Shown here piece by piece: positions 7,380-15,788 of a stretch of DNA of 64,000 nucleotides. How positions within the stretch are numbered: the stretch's first letter is position 1; each line of letters opens with the position of its first letter. The DNA is taken from the NCBI GenBank assembly GCA_002329155.1, contig DCXY01000002.1, positions 73,967 through 137,966 of the forward strand. Reading direction: 5' to 3'. This stretch comes from Stenotrophomonas sp. UBA2124 (GTDB taxonomy: Bacteria; Pseudomonadota; Gammaproteobacteria; Xanthomonadales; Xanthomonadaceae). The translations under genes were made by a program, and so were the position numbers. The notes below the pieces were generated by a model, which worked only from the letters and a program-made list of their open reading frames with translations, was not told where the DNA came from and did not search any database.

Positions 7380-8687
7380 TCAATCGACCGGATGGTGCCG
7401 CCCGATGCTGTCATCGCTCTCGCCGCGCGACACCAGCGTGGTCAGGGCCAGATCGCCGGTGACGTTGAGCGCGGTGCGGCACATGTCCAGGAAGTGGTTG
7501 ACGCCCAGGATCAGGCCGATGCCGACCGGGTTGACGCCCACCATGGCGCTGATCAGTGCCACCACCGGCAGCGAGCCGGACGGCACACCGGCGGTACCGA
7601 TACCGCCCAGAATGCACACCAGCATCACCATGAACTGCTGGCCGATGCTCAGGTCCACACCGAAGAACTGCGCCAGGAAGATCACCGTCACGCCCTCGAA
7701 CAGCGCCGTGCCGTTCTGGTTGGCGGTGGCGCCCACGGTCAGCACGAAGCGCGACACCTTGTGCGGGAAGCCCATCTGGTCGGCCACGCGCAGGGCGGTG
7801 GGCAGGGTGGCATTGGACGAGGCGGTGGAAAAGGCCATCAGCGTGGCCTCCTGGGTATCCCGGAAGAACGCCAGCGGCGAACGCCCGGCCAGCTTCACCG
7901 CCAGGCCGTAGGTAACGAACATGTGCAGGGCCAGCGCCAGTACCACCACGCCCACGTAGGCGCCCAGTTTGACCAGCAGGCTGAAGCCGAAGATGGCCGC
8001 CAGGTTGAACATGAAGCAGGCAACCGCATACGGCGCCAGGCGGATGACCAGGTTGATCAGGGTCATCGAAATCTCGAACAGGCCCTCGATGGCCTTGCGC
8101 AGCGTGGCCACCTTCTCCGCCGGCGAGAGCACCATGCCGACACCCAGCATCAGCGCGAAGAACATCAGCGAGAGGATCTTGCCGTTGTCCGAGGCCGCCT
8201 CCAGCACGTTGTTGGGCACGATGGACAGCAGCATCTCCATGCCCTTGGGCTGGGAGCCGACGCCAGCCACGATCTCCTTGCTGCGCTCGGCGTTCTCGGC
8301 CAGCAGCTGCGCGGCGACGTTCGGGTCCACGCCCGCACCGGGCTTGAGCAGGTTGACCAGCACCAGACCAATCAGCACCGCGATGCCCGACAACACCACC
8401 GTGTAAGCCAGCGACTTCCAGCCGATGCGACCCAGCGCGCGGATGTCGCCCATTTCCGAAACGCCCATCACCAGTGCCGAGAAAATCAGCGGCACGATGA
8501 GCATGAAGATCAGATTGAGGAACAGGCCGGAAACCGGCGTGGTCACGTAGGTGGTGACCGCATGCACCCAGGGCGCGCCCGGGGCCACCATGTGCACGAT
8601 CAAGCCAAGCAGCAGGCCAATGCCAAAGCCGATGCCGATTTTCCAGTGAAAGGGCATCTTGCCGTTGGACTGCTCTGCCTTGGTCAT
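7380..8687 (-). CDS. Dicarboxylate/amino acid:cation symporter (DAACS family)
   Basis: 435 aa integral membrane transporter of the GltP/DctA family, which imports C4-dicarboxylates or acidic amino acids with H+ or Na+. About eight hydrophobic segments are visible. Family motifs are present in order: the serine-rich HP1 loop AFSTASSNATLPTAL, the TM7 segment TVGATANQNGTALFEG (NMDGT in eukaryotic EAATs), the HP2 loop GIGTAGVPSGSLP, and the TM8 segment LDMCRTALNVTGDL, whose Arg-Thr-x-x-Asn pattern contacts substrate and cation. In TM7 the acidic residue of NMDGT is replaced by Asn, which could alter cation coupling. Substrate choice between glutamate/aspartate and dicarboxylates is not decidable. 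Start ATG 8687 has GGGAG upstream. Confidence 0.9.
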   Translation of the reverse strand: MTKAEQSNGKMPFHWKIGIGFGIGLLLGLIVHMVAPGAPWVHAVTTYVTTPVSGLFLNLIFMLIVPLIFSALVMGVSEMGDIRALGRIGWKSLAYTVVLSGIAVLIGLVLVNLLKPGAGVDPNVAAQLLAENAERSKEIVAGVGSQPKGMEMLLSIVPNNVLEAASDNGKILSLMFFALMLGVGMVLSPAEKVATLRKAIEGLFEISMTLINLVIRLAPYAVACFMFNLAAIFGFSLLVKLGAYVGVVVLALALHMFVTYGLAVKLAGRSPLAFFRDTQEATLMAFSTASSNATLPTALRVADQMGFPHKVSRFVLTVGATANQNGTALFEGVTVIFLAQFFGVDLSIGQQFMVMLVCILGGIGTAGVPSGSLPVVALISAMVGVNPVGIGLILGVNHFLDMCRTALNVTGDLALTTLVSRGESDDSIGRHHPVD

Positions 8688-8742
8688 GCGCTACTCCCTT
8701 GGTGGATATTTCAGCTTAACAGACTGTTCACCCGCAGCCGTT

Positions 8743-10431
8743 TCAACCCTGCCCCGGGTACAGCGGGTCCAGTACCGGCTTGCCGGCCACGGCACCACCG
8801 CGCCAGCGCGGCCCGCTGCGCAATGCATCGCGCAGCCGCGCCCTGGCCTGGGATACATCGCCCTCGCCACCCCAGCGCGCACGCTGCATGCGCTCCAGTG
8901 CCTGGCGCTGGGCCGGGTCGTCCAGTTGCGCGAGTACCGCATCGATGCCGTCCACGCCCGCCATGTCGGCCAGGATAAGCACCACTTCCTCCAGACCACC
9001 GGCATCCAACGCACGCCGCAGGTCGGCCTGGCTGTAGCGGGCGGCACGGCGGCCAGCCACCGCCGGCTGCGGCCCGCCATGGGCTTCGGCCACCGGTGTG
9101 CGCCGGCGGCTCAGGCCCCATATCAAGGTCACCAGCCACAGCAGCGCGAACACCGCCGCCAGTGCCGGCCACAGCCACGGCCGCTGCGCCTGCTGCGGCT
9201 GGTTGGCGGTCAGTGCGTCGCCCTGCAGCGCCGGTGCCTTGGCAACGGGCTGCGCCACCGGCGGCGGTGCCACATTGGCGCCGGTGCCTTGGCTCACCTG
9301 CAGCTGCAGCGGGGGCAACGCAGCCTGCTTCAGCTGCCCGGTGGCCACATCCCACCAGCCCATCTGGATGCCCGGCACGCTGAGCGCGCCGGCCTGCTGC
9401 GGCACGATCGAGTAGCGACGGGTGAGCTTGAGCTGCGGGCTGTCGCCATTGAAGATTTCGTCATACTGCGGCGGCTCGGCAAACACCTGTGCGTTGTCAC
9501 CCATCGACGGCACCGGCAGTTCCGGGAACTGCGCCTTGGTCGCACCGGTGGCGGTAGCCTCGACCACGATGGTGGTGGCCTCGCCGGTGCGGCCGTTGGT
9601 GGGCGCGGCGGTGTAGCGCAGCTGCAGGCTCTTCAGCGGCAACCAGGGCTGCGGCGCATTGGCCGGAATCGGCTTCACCTGCAGGGCCTGGTCCGGTGCG
9701 CGGGCACTGAGCTGGCCGCTGTCACGGCCGAAGAAATCGTCGAAGAAGCCGCCCACGCCCTGCCCGCTGAAGCGCGCGCCCGGCAACTGCAGCGTGCCGC
9801 TGCGTTCGGGCACCAGCAGGAAGCGGCGTTCGACCACGTTGTAGCGGCGGCCGTTGATCTCGCGGTTGGAGGTCTTGTCTTCGCCCACGCGCTGCAGCGA
9901 AGCGCCCTGCGGCGTGTCCAGCACCAGTTCGCCCGAGGCCAGCTGGGTGGCGAAGTACAACCGCACCACCACGCCCACGGTCTGCTGCACGTAAGGCGCA
10001 CGGTCATCCACCACGGTTTCGACGAAGGCCAGCGCATTGCTGTCGCGGCTGGCCAGCGGCGCCTGGCCCACCACCAGCCGCAGCGGCTGGGTCTGTGTGT
10101 TGCCCACCCGCAGCGCGGGAATCTGCAGCTCGCCATTGCGGCGTGGCGACAATGCCACCGTGAACACGGAAGAATTGCTCACGCGCCCACCGCCCATCTG
10201 CAACTGGCGGCTGCTGCTCTGGCCACTGAGGTCGAACTCGGCGCGCAGCGGGCCGTAATCTGGCTGGGCGGACTGGTCGGTCTCGATGTTGAGGGTGACC
10301 GTCTCGCCCATATTGATGCTGTCGCGGTCCAGCCAGGCGCGCGTCTGCGCCTGCACCACGGCACTGCATACCAGCAGCCACAGGGCCACCAGCCACGCCA
10401 CGCTCTGCCTGCGGCTGTTGTTCGTCATCAT
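8743..10431 (-). CDS. batD: BatD family protein
   Basis: 562 aa, last gene of the MoxR/Bat operon. It has an N-terminal signal peptide (about residues 1-29, cleavage after VVQAQ), then a large periplasmic beta-sandwich region typical of BatD (NMGETVTLNIETD, SGQSSSRQLQMGGGRVSNS, YFATQLASGELVLDTP), and one transmembrane helix near residues 418-440 (PWLWPALAAVFALLWLVTLIWGL) followed by a cytosolic tail of about 120 residues. Bat proteins were first linked to aerotolerance in Bacteroides. Here the role is probably envelope stress or assembly of a membrane complex assisted by MoxR. The start overlaps the batB-batC stop as ATGA; a second ATG follows directly. Confidence 0.85.
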   Translation of the reverse strand: MMTNNSRRQSVAWLVALWLLVCSAVVQAQTRAWLDRDSINMGETVTLNIETDQSAQPDYGPLRAEFDLSGQSSSRQLQMGGGRVSNSSVFTVALSPRRNGELQIPALRVGNTQTQPLRLVVGQAPLASRDSNALAFVETVVDDRAPYVQQTVGVVVRLYFATQLASGELVLDTPQGASLQRVGEDKTSNREINGRRYNVVERRFLLVPERSGTLQLPGARFSGQGVGGFFDDFFGRDSGQLSARAPDQALQVKPIPANAPQPWLPLKSLQLRYTAAPTNGRTGEATTIVVEATATGATKAQFPELPVPSMGDNAQVFAEPPQYDEIFNGDSPQLKLTRRYSIVPQQAGALSVPGIQMGWWDVATGQLKQAALPPLQLQVSQGTGANVAPPPVAQPVAKAPALQGDALTANQPQQAQRPWLWPALAAVFALLWLVTLIWGLSRRRTPVAEAHGGPQPAVAGRRAARYSQADLRRALDAGGLEEVVLILADMAGVDGIDAVLAQLDDPAQRQALERMQRARWGGEGDVSQARARLRDALRSGPRWRGGAVAGKPVLDPLYPGQG

Positions 10432-12224
10432 CGCTGTTCCCGCATCCGCCGCTCGTATTCGAGCTTGAATTTCGCCTTCAACAGATCGCCCGGCTCATCC
10501 GGCACGCGCTGCATCCAGGCCTCCACCGCCCGTTGCTGCTCACGCTGCTCCGGGGTCATCGCCGCCAGCCGCGCGGCCTCGGCCTTGGCCTTCTCATCAC
10601 CGGCCTGTTCCTGCGCCTGGCGCATCGCCTCGGCCATGCGTTCGCGCTGGGCCTGGTTGGCCTTCTGCTGGGCGGCGGCATCCTCCGCGCTGGGCGGCCG
10701 GTCCTGCTGCGATGCGGGCGAGGCAGGGTCCGGTTTGCCATCCTTTCCGTCCTGGCCCTGCTTGTCCTGTTGCTGCTGCGCCGGGTTCTGCTGCGACTGC
10801 CCCTGCTGCGGGCCGTCCTTCGGCTGACCCTGTTTGCCCTGCTGATCCTGCGGCTGTCCGCTGTCGTTCTTGTCCTGCTGGCCCTGCTGTTTGTTCTGCT
10901 GGCCCTGTTGGTCCTGCTGCGACTTGCGCTTGCGCGCGGCATCCACCGCAGCGCGGTTGGCGATGGCGTCCTGCATGCCCGGGTGCAGCTCCAACGCCCG
11001 GTCATAGGCAGCTATCGCATCATCGTACTTGCCCTGCCGGGCCAAGGCATTGCCGAGGTTGTACTGGCCCTCGTCCGTGTCGATGCCCTGGAACTGTTTC
11101 TGCGCGGTGGCGAAATCACCCTTGCGGTAGGCGTCCACACCTTGTTCCAGCTGCTGGTGCTGCACCTGGTCAGCACGCTGCCACCAGCCGCCCTGCTCCG
11201 CCGCCTGTGCCTGCTGCGGTATCGCCACCGGCAGCAGCAGACACAGTGCCAGCGCAGCCACCCCCTGCTTCGGCCGGCGGAAGGCGTACAACGCCAGCAG
11301 CAACAGCGGCAGCAGCAGCCAATAGCCCTCGTCCTGCCAGCTCTTGCCCTTCTGCGCCTGCCCCTGCGCCGTGGCCCGGGCCTGCGGCTGCAGCAGATCA
11401 AGCGCCTGCAGATCGGTGCCATCGGTGGCAATGCGCTGATAGCCGCCGCCACCTGCCGCTGCCAGGGCGCGCAACGAGGATTCATCAAGGTGCGCATGTT
11501 CGATGCTGCCACGCCCATCGCGGTACGCAGCACCCTGCAGACTGCCCAGGCCCAGCACCGAGACGCGGTAACCGGCCGCATGCAGGCGGGTGGCAGCGGC
11601 CAGTGCGGCGGGGTCGGCATGATCGGTGAGCAGCAGCACATCGCCCTGCCGCGCCCCGGATTGCTCCAGCAAGGCGCCGGCCCATGCCAGCGCCTTGTCG
11701 GGCTTCTGTCCGTCCACCGGCATCACCGAGGGCGACAGGGCATCAAGAAACAGCGCCACGTTGGCGGCGTCATCGGTAAGCGGGGCCACCGTGAACGGCT
11801 CCCATGCATAGGCGACGAGCGCCACTTCACCGCCCTTGCGTTCGCGCAGCAGCGTGGCCAGCTTGGCGCGGGCCTGCAGCAGCCGCGAGGGTGGCAGGTC
11901 AGGCGTGGTCATGCTGCTGGACAGGTCCAGCACCACCACCAGCGGTGTCTTGGATTCCCACAACGGCTGCTCCACCTGCCGCCAGCTGGGGCCGGCCAAG
12001 GCCAGTACCGCCAGCAGCAGACCGATGAGCAGCGCGGCGGCGCCCCACCAGGAGCGGCGCGTGGTGCCGGTCAGCAGGTGCGGCAGCAGATGCGCATCCA
12101 CTGCGTCATGCCACTGCGCGCTGCGGTGGCGCCTGTACCAGCCAACCAGCAGCGCGGCCGGCAGCAACAGCAGCGCCCACAGCCAATCGGGGCGGATGAA
12201 ATGCAGGGCATCCCAGAACCTCAT
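10428..12224 (-). CDS. batB: Fused BatB-BatC: VWA membrane protein with TPRs and a Gln-rich tail
   Basis: 598 aa. The order is an N-terminal BatB-type membrane region (FIRPDWLWALLLLPAALLVGW and a second helix near 57-75), a VWA domain with MIDAS motif DLSSS (near residue 98), a transmembrane segment (WLLLPLLLLALYAF), then TPR repeats (YNLGNALARQGKYDDAIAAYDRALELHPGM) as in BatC, and finally a low-complexity Gln/Lys/Asp-rich tract of about 130 residues. In many bacteria batB and batC are separate genes, so this is a fusion. The start MRFWDALHF at 12224 is set by the ATGA overlap with batA; the six codons further upstream lie inside batA. It is predicted to sit in the inner membrane, with the VWA binding Mg2+ and a protein partner. 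Confidence 0.87.
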   Translation of the reverse strand: MRFWDALHFIRPDWLWALLLLPAALLVGWYRRHRSAQWHDAVDAHLLPHLLTGTTRRSWWGAAALLIGLLLAVLALAGPSWRQVEQPLWESKTPLVVVLDLSSSMTTPDLPPSRLLQARAKLATLLRERKGGEVALVAYAWEPFTVAPLTDDAANVALFLDALSPSVMPVDGQKPDKALAWAGALLEQSGARQGDVLLLTDHADPAALAAATRLHAAGYRVSVLGLGSLQGAAYRDGRGSIEHAHLDESSLRALAAAGGGGYQRIATDGTDLQALDLLQPQARATAQGQAQKGKSWQDEGYWLLLPLLLLALYAFRRPKQGVAALALCLLLPVAIPQQAQAAEQGGWWQRADQVQHQQLEQGVDAYRKGDFATAQKQFQGIDTDEGQYNLGNALARQGKYDDAIAAYDRALELHPGMQDAIANRAAVDAARKRKSQQDQQGQQNKQQGQQDKNDSGQPQDQQGKQGQPKDGPQQGQSQQNPAQQQQDKQGQDGKDGKPDPASPASQQDRPPSAEDAAAQQKANQAQRERMAEAMRQAQEQAGDEKAKAEAARLAAMTPEQREQQRAVEAWMQRVPDEPGDLLKAKFKLEYERRMREQR

Positions 12225-13216
12225 GCGCGCAGCCCCCGCCATGCCAGTGCGAATACACCCAGCCCCAGCGCGAAAGCCAGCGGCACAGGATAGCGTTCGA
12301 TGCGCGGGCGCACCGCCGGGCCCATGCTCTTGACCGGCTCCAGCCGGTCCAGCTCGGCATAGATGCCGGCCAGCTCATCGGTATCGCGCGCACGAAAGAA
12401 GCGGCCACCGGTCTGCTCGGCCACTTTGGTAAGCGTGTCTTCGTCCACCTGGTCTTCGCCTCCGGCCAGCTGCACGCCGAAAAGGCTCATGCCCCCGGTG
12501 CCACCAAAGGCCACGGTATAGACGCGCACGCCTTCACTCTTGGCCAGCTCGGCCGCCTTCAGCGGTTCGAGCACGCCTGCGGTGTTCACGCCATCGGTGA
12601 GCACGATCAGCACGCGCTGCCCTTCCGGCTGCTCGCGCAGGCGCTTGACCGACAGGGCAATGGCGTCGCCCAGCGCGGTCTCGCGGCCGGCCAGGCCAAC
12701 CACGCTGTCGCGCAGCTGTTCGCGCACGCTGGCACGGTCGGCGGTAAGTGGCGTCAACGCATAGGCACGCTGGCCGAACACCACCAAGCCGATGCGGTCG
12801 CCTTCGCGTCGATCCAGAAAATCCGCCAGCACGGCCTTGGCGGCGGTGAGGCGATCAACCACCTGCCCGCCCAGCTGCATGTCCGCCTCGCTCATGCTGC
12901 CGGACAGATCCACCGCCAACATCATCTGCCGCGCCTGACGTGGAGGTTCCACCGGCTCACCCAACTCCAGCGGGCGCGCGGCGGCAATGACAAGACAGGC
13001 CCATGCCAACCACAGCAGCAGGCCACGCAGCCACGCACCACCGGGCCCGGAGGCAGCACCAAGTTGCAGGCGCGCTGGGTCATAAGGCACACGCAGTGCT
13101 GGCGCGTCATCGCCACGCAGCGGCCAGAAGCGCATCAACAATGGCAGCGGCAACAGCAGCAACAGCCACGGCCATGCGAAATCCGGCAGACGCTGCAGCA
13201 GCATGTCGAGCCACAT
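12221..13216 (-). CDS. batA: BatA: VWA domain inner-membrane protein
   Basis: 331 aa. It has two N-terminal hydrophobic segments (about 13-31 and 61-81), a VWA domain with the complete MIDAS motif DLSGS at 103-107 and LTDGVNTAG further on, and a C-terminal transmembrane helix (VPLAFALGLGVFALAWRGL). BatA and BatB are paralogues, and both keep their metal sites here. VWA proteins of this kind work with MoxR AAA+ ATPases. The start at 13216 overlaps the previous stop as TGATG and the end overlaps batB as ATGA, so the operon is translationally coupled. Confidence 0.9.
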   Translation of the reverse strand: MWLDMLLQRLPDFAWPWLLLLLPLPLLMRFWPLRGDDAPALRVPYDPARLQLGAASGPGGAWLRGLLLWLAWACLVIAAARPLELGEPVEPPRQARQMMLAVDLSGSMSEADMQLGGQVVDRLTAAKAVLADFLDRREGDRIGLVVFGQRAYALTPLTADRASVREQLRDSVVGLAGRETALGDAIALSVKRLREQPEGQRVLIVLTDGVNTAGVLEPLKAAELAKSEGVRVYTVAFGGTGGMSLFGVQLAGGEDQVDEDTLTKVAEQTGGRFFRARDTDELAGIYAELDRLEPVKSMGPAVRPRIERYPVPLAFALGLGVFALAWRGLRA

Positions 13217-13668
13217 CAGCGCGCCCCCGCCATCAGTTCGAGAAAACGCGCACGCGCAAGCTGCGTGGCACGCTGCACCTGGGCATCATCAACCTGCGGC
13301 CGATAGCCACCCTCCAGCAGGATGCGGCCACCGCCCGCGCTGAAATCATGCAGCTTGCGACCATCCAGAAACCGCAGCCATGCCTCGCCCTGCAGCTGCA
13401 CGGCATTCGCATCGACGCGTCGTGCAGCACGGCGCAGCAGTTCGGAAGCCGCTGCCAGTCGCGCAGGACCGCTGCCGGCCGCGGCCAGCTGATGATCGAA
13501 CAGCGCCTCCCAGCGCAACCGGCGCCGACGACGCAGCCAAAGCCAAGTGCCGATCACCAGCGCCACCAGCAGCACGCCGGTGAATACCAGCCACCAACCC
13601 GGTGCGGGTGGCCACCAGTCCGGTGCTTGCGGCAGGTGTACGTCACGCAGGGGGAGATTGGCCGCCAT
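13216..13668 (-). CDS. DUF4381 membrane protein of the MoxR/Bat operon
   Basis: 150 aa when started at ATG 13668, which overlaps the stop of the upstream DUF58 gene as TGATG. An in-frame start 33 bp earlier lies inside that gene and is less likely. The short N-terminus (LPLRDVHLPQAPDWWPPAPGWW) is followed by one transmembrane helix (about 25-45), a basic stretch RRRRRLRWEALF, and a helical cytosolic part ending in ARFLELMAG. DUF4381 proteins occur between DUF58 and batA in gammaproteobacterial operons. Their biochemical role is unknown; a scaffold role next to the VWA proteins is an inference. Confidence 0.8.
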   Translation of the reverse strand: MAANLPLRDVHLPQAPDWWPPAPGWWLVFTGVLLVALVIGTWLWLRRRRRLRWEALFDHQLAAAGSGPARLAAASELLRRAARRVDANAVQLQGEAWLRFLDGRKLHDFSAGGGRILLEGGYRPQVDDAQVQRATQLARARFLELMAGAR

Positions 13669-14594
13669 CAGCTGAGCCTCCCGCCGCTGCCGCTCACCCA
13701 CGCATCACTGGCCTCATCCGTCGCCAGGGGCAGCACCTTGATACGTCGCCCCGGCAGTTGTCGCAGCAGTGTTTCCACCGGGCCTATCAGTGCTTCGTGC
13801 CAGGCTTCGCGCACTCCGGGCGCGCCCAGATCAAACTGCATGCGCCCTGCCGATGTGGCCACCGGAAGCACACACGTCGGCGGAGCCAGTTCGAGCGGGT
13901 CCACCAGCAGAATCAACTGCACTTCCACATGCATGCACAGCGCCGACCACACCGCCGCCGGCACGGCTAGCGCGCTGGCCGGATCGGCCAGCACCACGGC
14001 ACGGGCGCCGGGGTGCAGCACCCGCGCCGCGCGCTCCAATGCCAGTTGCAGGCCTGCATCATCCGCAGGCGGCTGCGCATACCAGCGCACAAGTGCATCC
14101 AACACCCGCAGCACGCCGCGCGTACCCGCCGCCGGCGGCACCAAGGGCTGCTGATGCGAGCCACGCAATGCGGCAAGACGATCGCCATCGCGCAGCGCCG
14201 ACCACGCGGCCACCGCACCGGCACGTGCGGCCTGCACCGACTTGAAGCGCACCCGCGTGCCGAAGTAGAGGGCTGCCGAGGTATCGGCCACCACCAGCGT
14301 GACGCGCTCGCGTTCGGTCTGGAAGGTCTTGGTATGCGTGGCGTTGGTGCGCGCGGTGAGCTTCCAGTCGATATGCCGCGCATCATCGCCGGCCACGTAC
14401 TCGCGCGACTCGGCGTACTCCATGCCACGCCCACGCAGGCTGGATGCGGCACGGCCGCTGACCGCGTACTGCCCACGACGCGCCAGCCGCCCCTGCACGC
14501 CCGACTGGCGCAGGGCGATCAGTTCGGCCAGCTGCGGGCGCAGGCCGGCATCGGTCGTGGCCACCTCATCACCTGGAACGGGACGCGCACTCAT
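13668..14594 (-). CDS. DUF58 domain-containing protein
   Basis: 308 aa without evident transmembrane segments. It contains the DUF58 signature GMEYAESREYVAGDDARHIDWKLTAR (about 57-82), then a VWA-like fold in which LVVADTSAALYFG replaces the MIDAS DxSxS, so metal binding through that motif is doubtful. It sits between moxR and the DUF4381 gene, the normal position in MoxR operons. It probably acts as an adaptor of the MoxR/VWA complex. There is a 69-bp gap to moxR. Confidence 0.85.
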   Translation of the reverse strand: MSARPVPGDEVATTDAGLRPQLAELIALRQSGVQGRLARRGQYAVSGRAASSLRGRGMEYAESREYVAGDDARHIDWKLTARTNATHTKTFQTERERVTLVVADTSAALYFGTRVRFKSVQAARAGAVAAWSALRDGDRLAALRGSHQQPLVPPAAGTRGVLRVLDALVRWYAQPPADDAGLQLALERAARVLHPGARAVVLADPASALAVPAAVWSALCMHVEVQLILLVDPLELAPPTCVLPVATSAGRMQFDLGAPGVREAWHEALIGPVETLLRQLPGRRIKVLPLATDEASDAWVSGSGGRLS

Positions 14595-14663
14595 CCATCA
14601 ACACCCGTGCTGCGGCAGCGCATCACGCCGGCAAGGCGCCGGCTTTGGCGTGGCCGCGCCCAT

Positions 14664-15686
14664 TCAAGGCAGCGGCACACAGTCGAGCAGCGCGGCGACC
14701 AGGCGTTCGCCATCCCAGCCCTCCGCGGCGGCCTCGTAGCTGGGCAGCACACGATGGCGCAGCACGTCCGGTGCCACCGCGCGGATGTCGTCCGGCGTGA
14801 CGAAATCGCGGCCGGACAACCAGGCGCGTGCACGCGCACAGCGTTCCAGCGCGATGGAGCCGCGCGGGCTCGCCCCCCAGGCAATGCGCCTGGCAAGGCT
14901 TGGATCGTAGCTGCTGGCATCACGCGAAGCCAACACAAGGGCAACCAGATACCGCTCCAGTTGCGGTGCCATGTGCAGTTCCAGCACCGCACGCCGTGCC
15001 TGTTCAATCTTCTCCAGCGAGAGCTTGCGCAATGGCGTACTGCCAGGCTGCATCGCCTGCAGCGCACGCTCGCGCGCCAGCCGCAGGATCTCGGTTTCGG
15101 CATTGGCATCGGGGTAACCGATGCGGACGTGCATCAGGAAACGATCCAGCTGCGCCTCCGGCAACGGGAACGTGCCTTCCTGCTCGATGGGGTTCTGCGT
15201 AGCCATCACCAGGAACACCTGCGGCAACGGATAGGTGTTGCGGCCCACGGTGACCTGACGCTCGCCCATGGCTTCCAGCAGCGCAGACTGCACCTTGGCC
15301 GGCGCGCGGTTGATTTCGTCGGCCAGCAGGATCGGGTGGAAGATCGGCCCTGCCTGGAACTCGAAGCGGCCCTCCTGCGGGCGCCAGATGTCGGTACCGG
15401 TAAGGTCGGCGGGCAGCAGGTCCGGGGTGAACTGGATGCGTGCGAAGCTGGCATCCACGCGCGAAGCCAGCGCGCGGATGGCAGTGGTCTTGGCCAGCCC
15501 CGGCGCACCTTCCACCAGCAGGTGGCCATCGGCCAGCAACGCGATCAGCAGGCGATCGATCAGCAGAGACTGGCCAACGATCTCCGCTGACAAGGCCTCG
15601 CGCAGGGCGGTGAATTCCTGATGCAGCGCATCGCCTTCGCGGGCGGGTGCATCAACCTCGTTCGGCAACTGTGGGGGCAGGTTCAT
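14664..15686 (-). CDS. moxR: MoxR family AAA+ ATPase
   Basis: 340 aa AAA+ ATPase and first gene of the six-gene operon. Walker A is GAPGLAKT (60-67), Walker B is LADEIN (121-126), sensor 1 is MATQNPIEQEG, and a YDPSLARRIAWGASPRGS segment lies in the C-terminal lid. MoxR ATPases act as chaperones that activate or assemble metal- or cofactor-dependent complexes together with VWA proteins. The start MNLPPQLPNEV gives a length typical of the family. The operon order moxR-DUF58-DUF4381-batA-batB/C-batD indicates a dedicated membrane-bound MoxR complex. Confidence 0.93.
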   Translation of the reverse strand: MNLPPQLPNEVDAPAREGDALHQEFTALREALSAEIVGQSLLIDRLLIALLADGHLLVEGAPGLAKTTAIRALASRVDASFARIQFTPDLLPADLTGTDIWRPQEGRFEFQAGPIFHPILLADEINRAPAKVQSALLEAMGERQVTVGRNTYPLPQVFLVMATQNPIEQEGTFPLPEAQLDRFLMHVRIGYPDANAETEILRLARERALQAMQPGSTPLRKLSLEKIEQARRAVLELHMAPQLERYLVALVLASRDASSYDPSLARRIAWGASPRGSIALERCARARAWLSGRDFVTPDDIRAVAPDVLRHRVLPSYEAAAEGWDGERLVAALLDCVPLP

Positions 15687-15741
15687 AGGGGCAGTTTGAC
15701 CTAAAAGCCGTGAAATGGTTCCAATCGCGGGCCCACAATGA

Positions 15742-15768
15742 AAAAGGGCCGCTGAACGCGGCCCTTTT
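15742..15768 (-). terminator. pilMNOPQ operon terminator
   Basis: An 11-bp stem, AAAAGGGCCGC-TGAAC-GCGGCCCTTTT, with flanking A and T runs lies 20 bp past the pilQ stop. On the minus strand it ends in TTTTT. It could also work in the other direction, but the neighbouring moxR gene reads away from it. Confidence 0.85.
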
Positions 15769-15788
15769 CCACAACTGTGCTCTGACGA

